A stretch of 38,576 bases of DNA, taken from contig JAMOBI010000038.1 in assembly GCA_039908105.1 (NCBI GenBank), positions 1 through 38,576 of the forward strand, written 5' to 3'. This DNA comes from Magnetaquiglobus sp039908105. GTDB lineage: Bacteria; Pseudomonadota; Magnetococcia; Magnetococcales; Magnetaquicoccaceae. A model generated the notes under the pieces. That model saw only the letters and a program-made list of their open reading frames with translations. It had not been told where the DNA came from and did not search any database. Below, one piece after another: positions 24,864 to 33,159 of the stretch. Both the position numbers and the translations under genes were made by a program. The number at the start of each line of letters is the position of its first letter. Within the stretch, counting starts at the first letter, position 1.

Positions 24864-26133
24864 GATAGACCACCTTTCCGGAAACCAAAGTCCGCTTCAC
24901 CCGACCGCGCACCCGGCGACCGTGAAAACAGGTGTTGCGCGAGGTGCCGTGCAGCCGCGCGGCATCCACCACCCAGCTCTCCTCCAGATCGAACAGCACC
25001 ACATCCGCCGCCGAACCGATGGTCAGCGTGCCGCGTTCGATCCCCAACAACCGCGCCGGGGCCACGGTCATGGCGCGCAGACACTCCATCAGGGTCATCA
25101 CCCCATCGCGCACCAGCTCCAACGAGACCGGCAACAGCGTCTCCAGACCCACCACGCCATTGGCCGCCTGGCAGAACTCCACCCGCTTGCTGTCCGGATC
25201 GTGCGGCGCGTGATCGGTCGCGATCACCGTGATGATGCCGCGTGCCAACCCCTCCAAGAGCGCGTTGCGATCCTCGCTGGAACGCAACGGTGGCGACATC
25301 TTGGCATCGGTGTCATACCCCAGCACCGCCTCATCGGTCAGCGCGAAATGATGCGGTGCCACCTCGCAACTCACCGGCAGACCGCGCGACCGGGCGCGCG
25401 CCACCGACTCCACCGCTCCGGCCACCGAAATGTGCGCCACATGATACCGCCCGCCGGTCAACTCCACCAATCGCACGTCCCGATCGACCATCACCGATTC
25501 CGCTGCCGACGGCAAACCCGGCAGGCCGAGACGGCTGGAAATCACCCCTTCGTGCATGCAGCCGTGCGCGGACAACGACGGCTCTTCGGCGTGCTGGATG
25601 ATCAACGCATCAAAGGCGCGCGAATAGTCCAGCGCCCGACGCATCAATCCCGCATCGGCCACCGGTCGGCCATCATCCGAAAAGGCCACGCAGCCGCTGC
25701 GCAGCATCAACCCCATCTCGGTCAGCTCACGCCCTTCCAAACCTTTGGTTACGGCTCCGATCGGAAACACATTCACCAAACCGGTTAATTCGGCCTTGCG
25801 GCGGATGAATTCGGTGATGCACGGATCATCGTTCACCGGTTTGGTGTTCGGCATGCAGGCAACCGAGGTGACCCCGCCCGCTGCCGCCGCCAGCGTGCCA
25901 CCGGCGATGGTCTCCTTGTACTCAAACCCCGGCTCGCGCAGATGCACATGCATATCCACCAGTCCCGGCGCCACCACCAGACCCTCGGCCTCAATGATTT
26001 CGGCCTCGGAAGGCACATCCACCCGCCCCACGGCGCGGATCACCCCATCGGCGATCAGCAGATCACCGCTGGTATCCAGACCGCTGGCCGGATCGATCAT
26101 CCGTCCACCCCGAATCACCACCACCCCGCTCAT
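24844..26133 (-). CDS. pyrC: Dihydroorotase (class I)
   Basis: Zinc enzyme that cyclises carbamoyl-aspartate to dihydroorotate. 429 residues from the ATG at 26133, which overlaps the pyrB stop (ATGA) and has GGGAGGT upstream; the in-frame extension to 26583 lies entirely within pyrB. Metal ligands are in GLVDMHVHLREPG, and later histidines in IIQHAEE and YHVAHIS. The catalytic aspartate is in TVIATDHAPHDPDSK. A C-terminal amidohydrolase barrel edge (GSAADVVLFDLEESW) completes it. Histidines are all present, so this is the active enzyme and not the inactive pseudo-dihydroorotase that accompanies some PyrB proteins. Confidence 0.94.
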   Translation of the reverse strand: MSGVVVIRGGRMIDPASGLDTSGDLLIADGVIRAVGRVDVPSEAEIIEAEGLVVAPGLVDMHVHLREPGFEYKETIAGGTLAAAAGGVTSVACMPNTKPVNDDPCITEFIRRKAELTGLVNVFPIGAVTKGLEGRELTEMGLMLRSGCVAFSDDGRPVADAGLMRRALDYSRAFDALIIQHAEEPSLSAHGCMHEGVISSRLGLPGLPSAAESVMVDRDVRLVELTGGRYHVAHISVAGAVESVARARSRGLPVSCEVAPHHFALTDEAVLGYDTDAKMSPPLRSSEDRNALLEGLARGIITVIATDHAPHDPDSKRVEFCQAANGVVGLETLLPVSLELVRDGVMTLMECLRAMTVAPARLLGIERGTLTIGSAADVVLFDLEESWVVDAARLHGTSRNTCFHGRRVRGRVKRTLVSGKVVYHDGLRA

Positions 26134-27089
26134 CGACCACCTCCCATGCCGCACAGCCGATACAAAACCGCCATGCGCACCGCCAGCCCATTGGCCACCT
26201 GCTCCAAAATCACCGACCGTTCCCGATCGTCCGCCACCTCGGATGAGATCTCCACCCCGCGGTTGATCGGGCCCGGATGCATCACGAAGGCGCCCGGTTC
26301 GGCCTTCGCCAGCCGGGCGCGCGTCAGACCCCAGAAGGCGAAATATTCGCGTACGCTCGGAATGAACCCCACATTCATCCGTTCCAATTGCAACCGCAGC
26401 ATCATCACCACATGCGCCCCTTCCAGCCCCTCCTCCATCGAGTGGAACACCCGCGTGCCGAACGCCTCCTCGGCCTTGGGCGGAATCAATCCCGGCGGAC
26501 CGATGAAACGCACCTCGCCACCCATGGTGCGCATTGCCAAGGCAATCGAGCGCGCCACACGCGAATGGAGCGAATCCCCGCACACCGCCACCACCAACCC
26601 CTCGAAGCTGTCACGCTCCAATAGGGGCAGATGATCGTGAATGGTCAACAGATCCAACAACGCCTGGGTGGGGTGTTCGTGGCGACCGTCGCCGGCATTC
26701 ACCAGCGAGGCATCCAGATGGCGCGCCAGAAACTCCTGGGCCCCGGACTCCGGATGGCGGATCACCACCACATCGGGATTCATCGCCTGGAGCGTGGCCA
26801 GGGTATCGATGAGCGTTTCCCCCTTTTTTACCGAGCTGGAGGAGGCCGACATGTTGATCACGTCTGCCGACATCCGTTTGCCGGCCAGCTCGAACGAGGT
26901 GCGGGTGCGGGTGGAGTTTTCAAAGAAGAGATTGATGATCGTTTTGCCCCGCAGGGTGGGGACTTTTTTGATTTCACGTCGGTTGACCTCGCGCAGGGAA
27001 GCGGCGGCGTCGAGGATGGATTGGATCTCCTCGCGGCTCAAGTCCGCCATGCCGAGGAGGTGTTTGCGATTCCAGAGAGGAGTACCCAT
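26130..27089 (-). CDS. pyrB: Aspartate carbamoyltransferase catalytic subunit
   Basis: Joins carbamoyl phosphate to aspartate, committing carbon to pyrimidines. 319 residues from the ATG at 27089 with AGGG 7-8 bases upstream. The carbamoyl-phosphate loop is FFENSTRTRTSFE, the SxxKGE loop is SSSVKKGETLIDT, the HPTQALLDLLTI motif is intact, and FVMHPGPINRGVEI marks the C-terminal domain. No pyrI regulatory subunit is present, and control is probably through neighbouring pyrR. Repeat R12 ends about 20 bases before the start, so the leader is almost entirely repeat. Confidence 0.95.
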   Translation of the reverse strand: MGTPLWNRKHLLGMADLSREEIQSILDAAASLREVNRREIKKVPTLRGKTIINLFFENSTRTRTSFELAGKRMSADVINMSASSSSVKKGETLIDTLATLQAMNPDVVVIRHPESGAQEFLARHLDASLVNAGDGRHEHPTQALLDLLTIHDHLPLLERDSFEGLVVAVCGDSLHSRVARSIALAMRTMGGEVRFIGPPGLIPPKAEEAFGTRVFHSMEEGLEGAHVVMMLRLQLERMNVGFIPSVREYFAFWGLTRARLAKAEPGAFVMHPGPINRGVEISSEVADDRERSVILEQVANGLAVRMAVLYRLCGMGGGR

Positions 27090-27109
27090 GCAATACCCTG
27101 ATTGAATTC

Positions 27110-27382
27110 TAAACCGCACCCATCACGGGATGCGTCGTTCCATTGATAGGGGTCCAGGGGGATTATCCCCCTGGTGGGGTCCAGGGGCGAAGCCCTTGGG
27201 AGTTTAGCCTTTGACTTTAAAGCGCGTTTTTTGCGAAAAAGCGCCGCGTGCCGCCTTCGCGAGCGTCGTTTCCGCCTTTTGGAAACGACGCTCGCAGTTT
27301 GCACGCAGTCTTTAAAAAAAACGATGCTTCACAAATTATTTGTTGTGTAAGAAAAATACGCCTCTCAAGCCGGTTGGGTATA
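27110..27382. repeat. Modular hairpin repeat, copy R12
   Basis: Fills the pyrR-pyrB gap. End TAAACCGCACCC (27110), G hairpin CCAGGGGGA-TTA-TCCCCCTGG (about 27154-27174), a D-like module, then the perfect E hairpin GCGAGCGTCGTTTCC (arms 27259-27273 and 27281-27295, loop GCCTTTT). Degenerate right end near 27382. Confidence 0.85.
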
Positions 27383-27397
27383 CGTTCATTTCATCGC

Positions 27398-27949
27398 TTA
27401 TGTTGCCGGTACCCGTCGCACCACGATCCACTCTCCGGGAATTTTTTCCACCAGTTTGATGGTTTCGCGTGCACCCGCTTCAAACACCTGTCCGGCGAAA
27501 TCCGGACGGATCGGCAATTGCCGGCCTCCGCGATCCACCAGCACCGCCAACTCCACCCGTTCCGGGCGGCCATAATCGAACAAAGCGTTCAACGCCGCAC
27601 GGATCGTCCGACCGGTGAACAGCACGTCATCCACCAGAATGATCTGTCTGCCATCGATCGACATGGACAAATCCGTAGCCCCGACCACCGGATTGGGGGC
27701 AATGGTGCGCAGATCGTCGCGATAAAAGGTGATATCGAGGAATCCCAAGGGAATCTGTCGGTCCAATGCGGCATCGAGTCGGGCGCGCAACAGTTTGGCA
27801 ACCACGGCTCCGCCGCGACGGATGCCGACCATGACCCGTTTTTCCGGGTTGGGGAAATCGGTTAAGATCCGGTCTGCCATTTGTTGAATCACGGCTTCGG
27901 TTTCGTTGGCCGACAGCAGGATCTCTTCGTGGAAGGATGTGGTGGACAT
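27398..27949 (-). CDS. pyrR: PyrR bifunctional pyrimidine regulator / uracil phosphoribosyltransferase
   Basis: In Gram-positive bacteria PyrR binds UMP and pyr mRNA to cause attenuation, and it also has uracil phosphoribosyltransferase activity. 183 residues from the ATG at 27949 (GGGGGAA upstream). The PRPP-binding motif IILVDDVLFTGRTIRAAL is intact, and VGIRRGG and the DITFYRDDL segment are diagnostic. It is first in the minus-strand order pyrR-pyrB-pyrC-pyrK. Whether it controls by RNA binding here is inference: the leader before pyrB is a structured repeat, not a recognisable PyrR loop. The 274 bases between pyrR and prmC hold nothing I can assign beyond presumed divergent promoters. Confidence 0.93.
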   Translation of the reverse strand: MSTTSFHEEILLSANETEAVIQQMADRILTDFPNPEKRVMVGIRRGGAVVAKLLRARLDAALDRQIPLGFLDITFYRDDLRTIAPNPVVGATDLSMSIDGRQIILVDDVLFTGRTIRAALNALFDYGRPERVELAVLVDRGGRQLPIRPDFAGQVFEAGARETIKLVEKIPGEWIVVRRVPAT

Positions 27950-28223
27950 CGAGGGTTCCCCCGATTGAAATGGAGCCATTTTTCGTACAGTCGATCTTGC
28001 AACCTTACACCAGGGGGCGATTCTCTGGAAGGGATGGCAAGCATGCCATAAAGGGTGATTTTGTTGGTGGGGATGAAATGTCGTGGACGGATTTGCAAAA
28101 TCTTTGTAAAAAGATCGGACGGTCATTCAAGATTTCGTTATTGCGAGAATCCGGAATCATCCTTTAAGCCCTTCCGTACAGTATGCAATCAACAAACAGC
28201 CATTACCTCGGATCCATCCTTCA

Positions 28224-29096
28224 TTGAACCAACCCGCAATCCCCACCACTTGGACCATTCGCAGCCTGCTTGGCTGGAGTACCCCCTGGCTTGTCCGCCG
28301 AGGCATCGAATCCGCCCGGCTGGACGGTGAACTGCTGCTTGCCAAGGCACTCGGTCTGAGACGCATCGATCTCTTTTTGGATCCTGATCGCCCGATGAAT
28401 GCGCTGGAATTGACCGCTTTCAAAGCGTTGATCCTCAGACGCGCGGTTCGCGAACCGGTGGCGCATATTCTGGGTATGCGGGAGTTTTGGGGTATTGAAT
28501 TTTTTTCCAGCCACGCAGCCCTGATTCCTCGTCCAGAAACCGAATTGTTAATCGAAACGATTTTATCTCACTTCCCGGATCGCCAAACCCCTTTGAAAAT
28601 TTTAGAACCTTGCATCGGCAGCGGTGCGGTGTTGTGCGCACTGTTGAACGAATACCCTCAAGCCGAAGGCATGGGTAGCGATCTTTCTGCCGAAGCGTTG
28701 GTACTGGCGCGGCGTAATGTGGAAAAGTGTGGCTGTACGGCACGAGTCATGCTTGAAGAGGGGGATTTGGATGCCATGGTGTCGTCGGATGTGCGTTTTG
28801 ATGTCGTAGTCGTCAATCCACCTTACATTGATTCAAGAGAGCTTGAAGAGCTGCAACCGGAAGTGCGTGACTGGGAGCCGCGTCTGGCGTTGGATGGCGG
28901 TTTGGATGGTTTGACGGTATTACAACGCATTCCGGCACTGTTTAAACGGCGCTTGCGATCCGGTGGGGTTGGCGTGACGGAGATTGGTTACGATCAGGGC
29001 GAAGCGGTGGTGGAGCTTTTTCGGCGTGGCGGATTCGATTCAGTGGAATTGCGGGTGGATTATCACCGTTTGCCACGCGCCGTAGTGGTTTATTAG
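28224..29096 (+). CDS. prmC: Peptide chain release factor N5-glutamine methyltransferase
   Basis: Methylates the GGQ glutamine of release factors RF1 and RF2 using SAM. 290 residues. An N-terminal helical substrate-binding domain contains SARLDGELLLAKALG, then AHILGMREFWGIEF and IPRPETELLIE, both typical. The SAM-binding core is ILEPCIGSGAVLCALL (usual D-x-GTGSG changed to E-PCIGSG), and catalytic NPPYIDS follows. The frame opens with TTG at 28224 and has only a weak ribosome site, so the start is less certain than the body. The TAG stop lies at the boundary of repeat R13. Confidence 0.93.
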   Translation: MNQPAIPTTWTIRSLLGWSTPWLVRRGIESARLDGELLLAKALGLRRIDLFLDPDRPMNALELTAFKALILRRAVREPVAHILGMREFWGIEFFSSHAALIPRPETELLIETILSHFPDRQTPLKILEPCIGSGAVLCALLNEYPQAEGMGSDLSAEALVLARRNVEKCGCTARVMLEEGDLDAMVSSDVRFDVVVVNPPYIDSRELEELQPEVRDWEPRLALDGGLDGLTVLQRIPALFKRRLRSGGVGVTEIGYDQGEAVVELFRRGGFDSVELRVDYHRLPRAVVVY

Positions 29097-29393
29097 TGAA
29101 AAAAAAGAGAGGGTCTGGGAGATTCCTCTCCCAGGGTTTTGCTTTTGACTTGAGCGCGCTTTTTTCAAGAAGCATTTTTCGCGCCTTTTCTAGAAAAATG
29201 CGCCGCGCGCCGCCAAGGCTTGCGGGATTGTTTTGCGCCTTTTGCAAAACAATCCCGCGAACATGGCCCAAGAACAACGCCGCGTGACTAAAGGCTTTAA
29301 GGTTTGGTGACTGGCGTACCAGCCCGTCGCAACCTGTCAAATCAGTTTGGTTGATCCACCAGGATTACGCCTTCCAGGATGGTTGCGGTATAA
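29095..29393. repeat. Modular hairpin repeat, copy R13
   Basis: Runs from the prmC stop. B hairpin is CTGGGAGA-TTCC-TCTCCCAG, followed by a degenerate D hairpin. The perfect E hairpin has different arms, GCGGGATTGTTTTGC (29222-29236) with partner 29244-29258, loop GCCTTTT. The shared TCAAATCAG...CACCAGGATTA module is at about 29338-29368, and the end is GGTTGCGGTATA. Confidence 0.86.
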
Positions 29394-29440
29394 TTCGTCT
29401 GACAGATAATGGAATATCGACAATGAGCACGGAGGGGCGC

Positions 29441-29773
29441 ATGCACTTCAAGTTGATCGTGGTTACCATTCGTTCTGACTTGAGCGACGGCATTGTGGCA
29501 GCGGCGCGCAAATCCGGAGCCCCCGGAGCGACCATCATTCCGGCACGCGGAGTGGGAATTCACGGCGTCAAAACCATTTTCGGCCTTACCCTTGATATTC
29601 AGCGTGACATGATTTTATTTTTGGTGGAAGAGCATCTGGTAAAACCCATTTTGAAAACCATCAAAAAGGTGGGGGCGTTTCATCAGCCCGGCTCTGGTAT
29701 CGCCTTCGTGCTTGATGTGGACAAGGCGGTAGGCATGGAGAGTCAGGTGCCGAATTTTATTGATGAGGTATAA
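29441..29773 (+). CDS. P-II-like nitrogen regulatory family protein
   Basis: 110 residues from the ATG at 29441, which has GGAGG 6-7 bases upstream; an in-frame ATG at 29423 is weaker, and the frame further upstream is repeat. The sequence HFKLIVVTIRSDLSDGIVAA, then GATIIPARGVGIHG, then RDMILFLVEEHLVKPILKTI and PGSGIAFVLDVDKAVG follows the PII ferredoxin-like fold with its GxGIAF C-terminal loop. The T-loop is very short and lacks the Tyr51 uridylylation site of GlnB, so this is an atypical PII relative. No amt, glnA or transporter gene is adjacent, so its ligand and partner are unknown. Confidence 0.82.
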   Translation: MHFKLIVVTIRSDLSDGIVAAARKSGAPGATIIPARGVGIHGVKTIFGLTLDIQRDMILFLVEEHLVKPILKTIKKVGAFHQPGSGIAFVLDVDKAVGMESQVPNFIDEV

Positions 29774-29900
29774 AAAAAGGAATTTCGCAACCCGGCATCA
29801 GACCCGTAATAAAGGGATTCTGAATGGTTATTCGAATTTTATGGATACGGTGTGAGGCAGAGTGACAAGCAAAACAATGCTTTTTTGTCGGGCGATACAA

Positions 29901-30141
29901 TAAAATCGCACCCATTTTGGGATGCGTGGTTTTACGCAAGGCTGCGTGCAAGATGCGGGAGTCGTTTCCAAAAGGCGGAAACAACTCCCGCGAAGGCGGC
30001 GCGCGGCGCATTTTTCGCAAAAAACGCTTCTTTTGAAGAGCGCGCTAAAGTCAAAATCAAAATCCTGGGAGATGAATCTCCCAGACCCTCTCTTTTTTTT
30101 TTCACTAATAAAAACGACACATTCCAAGCTGGTTGCGGTTA
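29901..30141. repeat. Modular hairpin repeat, copy R14 (full length, reverse)
   Basis: Occupies most of the 394-base gap between the PII-like gene and the RloB-like gene. End TAAAATCGCACCC, E hairpin GCGGGAGTCGTTTCC (29955-29969) with partner 29977-29991 and one C-A mismatch. D and AGCGCGCTAAAGTCAAA segments follow, then the B hairpin at about 30065-30084 and end GGTTGCGGTTA. The 29774-29900 remainder shows nothing assignable. Confidence 0.87.
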
Positions 30142-30167
30142 AATTATCAAAATTATTTATTGACCGG

Positions 30168-30857
30168 TTACGATTCATCCGGCAACGGCTGCCGGGCCAG
30201 TCGATACCAATAAATCAACAATTCGTGTAGATGGGTTCCCGGTTCTTTGGGCCACAGATCTTCCGCGTTACTGTTTTGACGAACCCAACTCATCTGTTGA
30301 GCCCGCCGCAACGCCTGAGCCAAACGACATCGGGTTCTGGCAAACAATGTCGTGGAGCGCGTTTTCGGAACCACTTGCTTCAACAATTCCTCGACCCTTT
30401 GTTGTAACCAACCGGCGTTATCCGTTTCGGCAGCGACATCCTCGAAATGGAGTAAAATCCATAACAGAAACGATGGACGACAAACAAGCAGGCGGGGTTG
30501 GGTTCTCGTCCGTATCAACAGACTCTCTTCGAAAGCATGCCAAGCGTGCCGCACGGAGGTTTCATCCTGGCCATCCCACTCCACGATCACGTAAATCCGC
30601 ATGAAAGGGCCGCCTTGATCAAGCCACTGGCGGCAAAGAGTCGGCAGCTCCTGCAAAGAGCCGCAGGGGATACAGGTTACCTTGAGGTTGATACGCAGTT
30701 GGGAGAGCAGTTCCTGAAGATAGTTCAAGATCGGCTCGGGAGCCAACAGAAGTTGATGATCTCGCGCAGGACGTTTGGGGGTGACGCGCTCCAATGAAGC
30801 ACCATCACGCTCCCGGATTGCGTGACCAATACCTGCGTGGCGCGACCGGGTGGTCAC
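30168..30857 (-). CDS. RloB-like protein with degenerate TOPRIM motifs
   Basis: 229 residues starting at GTG 30857, which overlaps the ATPase stop (GTGA). The best anchor is VCRPSFLLWILLHFEDV, which matches the NPCFELWLLLHFED signature of RloB proteins. The expected N-terminal CEGxxTEPNY is represented only by LAPEPILNYLQELL, and the usual V-FDxDD acidic strand reads VIVEWDGQDE. So the classical first glutamate motif is lost or moved. RloB accompanies RloA ATPases in some restriction loci and OLD/PARIS-like defence modules. Here no restriction genes are nearby. Assignment to RloB rests mainly on one motif, size and gene pairing. Confidence 0.6.
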   Translation of the reverse strand: MTTRSRHAGIGHAIRERDGASLERVTPKRPARDHQLLLAPEPILNYLQELLSQLRINLKVTCIPCGSLQELPTLCRQWLDQGGPFMRIYVIVEWDGQDETSVRHAWHAFEESLLIRTRTQPRLLVCRPSFLLWILLHFEDVAAETDNAGWLQQRVEELLKQVVPKTRSTTLFARTRCRLAQALRRAQQMSWVRQNSNAEDLWPKEPGTHLHELLIYWYRLARQPLPDES

Positions 30858-32125
30858 AACGCCTTGAAACGTTTAAGTGTAGGTACGGCACCAAACTCCC
30901 CTTCCAGGTAGCGGCGCTGCAAAGGTGCGTCTTGCTCAATATCAAAATCGGAGATCGGGTAGAGTTCACTGCAACGATCGCCGCTTTTTTCCATCATCCA
31001 GAATTGATCGCGCCGAAAGGCGCCTGGATCCATGAGAGCAGTATCGTGGGTGGTACTGATTAATTGTGCCCGATGGGGATTGCTGCCGATATCGTGCATC
31101 AAGTTGAAGAGAAATTTCACTAAATGGTGATGCAGGCTGGTATCCATTTCATCCATGAAAAGCACCCTTCCCTGTCCGAGGATGTTCATCCACGGCCATG
31201 CCAGGGCAAAGAGTTTCTGGGTGCCTCGCGACTCCGCATCCCAGGGGAGTGACACTGGCTTGCCGGTATCCGCTGTAGAACGCTCAAAGCGTATCTCCGT
31301 AACCAGGGTATTTGACATCTCTTTTTGCAGGGCTGCGCGCACGTCGGGAGGCAGGTTCTCCATACCCAGATCTCCCATTGAACGGCTCTCAAGGCGGATT
31401 TCCTCGATATCCATATCGGCCTGATTAAGGAATTTCAAGACCTTCAAGCGTCCTTCAGCATCCTTGCAGAGAGAGGCGGAGAACTCTTTACTGATCTCCA
31501 TATGCGGACGAAACACCCGCAACCGTTTATCGAACCAGTCGAACACCGGTCGCAGCACCGCGCTGTTGAGTTGAATGGCGGTGGAGAGGAACAAAGCATT
31601 CTTGCGGGTGGCGTCACGCCACACCTCACGGTTGCCGGTTAAATATTTCTTGTGAAGATTCCATACCTCTTTGCCGCTTTCGGTATCCAGATAACGTTCG
31701 AACCAGCGTTGGGGTCGACCGCTTGGATAGGCGATCAGCCACTCGTGCACCACCCGTTCGCGCGTGGCGGAAAAGCCGTATTGATAGCGCACCCCGTCTT
31801 CGATGAAGATCATCTCGAAGGTGCTCGGGGAGAGTGAATTCTTGCTGTGCAGCAGAAACGGGTAGACATCGATGATGTCGCCCTCTTGTCCTTTGGCGGA
31901 GTTGAGGACAAAATCCCACATAAAGAGGGCGGCGCGGATCAGATTGCTCTTTCCAGAAGCGTTGGGACCGTAGATCACAGCGGATTTCAGTAATTTCGGC
32001 ATGCGCGGCAGACCGGTGGCAAAGCAGTTTTCCGGGTTTTCCCGATAGTTGCCGCTGGCTACCAGGCTTAAAGTCTGGCGTTCGCAAAAGGAGAGGTAGT
32101 TGTTGACGCTGAATTCGATGAGCAT
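30854..32125 (-). CDS. RloA-like AAA/ABC ATPase (AAA_15 type)
   Basis: 423 residues. The start MLIEFSVNNYLSFCERQTLSLVA is the typical opening of AAA_15/RloA ATPases. Walker A is YGPNASGKSN, the signature-like segment is AESRGTQKLF, Walker B is VLFMDEMDTSLHHHL, and the switch histidine is in STTHDTALMD. All key ATPase residues appear intact. It overlaps the RloB-like gene by four bases, so it is probably one transcript and a two-component complex. Members are found in anti-phage systems of the OLD/PARIS type, where the ATPase senses a trigger and releases the TOPRIM partner. That role is inference here. Confidence 0.85.
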   Translation of the reverse strand: MLIEFSVNNYLSFCERQTLSLVASGNYRENPENCFATGLPRMPKLLKSAVIYGPNASGKSNLIRAALFMWDFVLNSAKGQEGDIIDVYPFLLHSKNSLSPSTFEMIFIEDGVRYQYGFSATRERVVHEWLIAYPSGRPQRWFERYLDTESGKEVWNLHKKYLTGNREVWRDATRKNALFLSTAIQLNSAVLRPVFDWFDKRLRVFRPHMEISKEFSASLCKDAEGRLKVLKFLNQADMDIEEIRLESRSMGDLGMENLPPDVRAALQKEMSNTLVTEIRFERSTADTGKPVSLPWDAESRGTQKLFALAWPWMNILGQGRVLFMDEMDTSLHHHLVKFLFNLMHDIGSNPHRAQLISTTHDTALMDPGAFRRDQFWMMEKSGDRCSELYPISDFDIEQDAPLQRRYLEGEFGAVPTLKRFKAL

Positions 32126-32261
32126 GCGAACGATCCGTCGTGGATGAAGTTCAAATCGGGAATCCGGCTACCGATCCAAACGCCGCGAGGCGCGATTGAT
32201 CAGGTCATGATGCGCGAAGCTTGCGTAATCCGCAAGAGTCGCCAAGGTTTTACTGTTGCGT

Positions 32262-32294
32262 GGGGTCCGGGGACGGTTACCGACCCCGGACCCC
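32262..32294. repeat. GC-rich hairpin of the G module (isolated copy)
   Basis: GGGGTCCGGGG (32262-32272) and CCCCGGACCCC (32284-32294), with the loop itself pairing as CGG-TTA-CCG. It lies in the 189-base gap between the SDR gene end and the ATPase start, without the rest of the repeat element. A second small hairpin, CTTGCG-TAATC-CGCAAG, is at 32220-32236. It could serve as a terminator for the SDR gene, though no T-run follows on either strand. Confidence 0.65.
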
Positions 32295-32314
32295 CGTAAT
32301 CGTAGCACCTCAAT

Positions 32315-33148
32315 TCACAACCAGGCACGCGCCAGTATGGCATCCATCCAACGCGCCGGCAGGACTCTTTTCAAAAAAGCGAACAGATGAGTCGGTATGG
32401 TGATGCGATACCGGAGACGTGGTTTGGGACTCTCCAACGCCTGAATCACTTTGGCGAGCACCGCTTCAGGCGGCAGAGAGAAGGTTCCACCGCCCTGTTG
32501 GGCTTTCTGGCGAAAATGGGCCTCCATAGCCTGGTAACGCTCCCAATGTCGACTGGCAGAGACATCCACAGATTGTTTAAAGGCCTGAGTGGCGTTTTGG
32601 CGAAATCGGGTCATGATGGGTCCAGGCTCGATTAAGATGAAGTGAATGCCGCTGCCGCGAAACTCCAGACGCAACGCATCGGTCAACCCCTCCAGTGCGA
32701 ATTTGCTCGCCACATAGGCACCACGATAAGGCAGGGCGACGAATCCCAACACCGAACTGTTTTGAATCACCCGTCCATGACCCTGACGCAGCATGACCGG
32801 CAGGATCAGTCTGGTCAATTCATGCGTACCAAAAACATTGGTTTCAAATTGGGCACGCAACGCGCCACGATCCAGATCCTCCAGCGCGCCTGGCTGACCA
32901 TAAGCACCATTGTTGAACAGTGCGTCAAGCGTACCATGGGTTTGTGCGAGTACCCACGCCACGGCCTCTTGAATGGAGGTCGATTCGTTTAAATCAAGAT
33001 GACAACTTTCAAAACCCATTTCAATCAGATGTGTCACATCTGCGATTTTGCGTGCTGTGGCAAAGACACGATGACCGCGTGCGCGCAAGCCTGAAGCCAC
33101 GCACAGTCCGATGCCGCTGGAACAACCGGTGATCAGGATGGAGGACAT
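32315..33148 (-). CDS. Short-chain dehydrogenase/reductase (SDR)
   Basis: 277-residue classical SDR. Cofactor-binding TGCSSGIG lies near the N-terminus, with ATARK after the second strand suggesting NADP preference. NNGAYG follows, then the catalytic serine in NSSVLGFVALP and YVASK with the catalytic Tyr and Lys, then EPGPIMTRF. Substrate unknown. The overall layout is like oxidoreductases acting on steroids, retinoids or fatty-acyl compounds. It stands alone on the minus strand. The ATG lies about 12 bases from repeat R15, with only A-rich sequence between and no clear Shine-Dalgarno. Confidence 0.88.
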   Translation of the reverse strand: MSSILITGCSSGIGLCVASGLRARGHRVFATARKIADVTHLIEMGFESCHLDLNESTSIQEAVAWVLAQTHGTLDALFNNGAYGQPGALEDLDRGALRAQFETNVFGTHELTRLILPVMLRQGHGRVIQNSSVLGFVALPYRGAYVASKFALEGLTDALRLEFRGSGIHFILIEPGPIMTRFRQNATQAFKQSVDVSASRHWERYQAMEAHFRQKAQQGGGTFSLPPEAVLAKVIQALESPKPRLRYRITIPTHLFAFLKRVLPARWMDAILARAWL

Positions 33149-33159
33149 TTTTTTGCAAT

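Noticed and set aside
26134..26583. In-frame N-terminal extension of dihydroorotase by 150 residues
   Set aside because: It lies within pyrB in another frame and is Gly/Arg-rich. The ATG at 26133 has a strong ribosome site and the family-like N-terminus.
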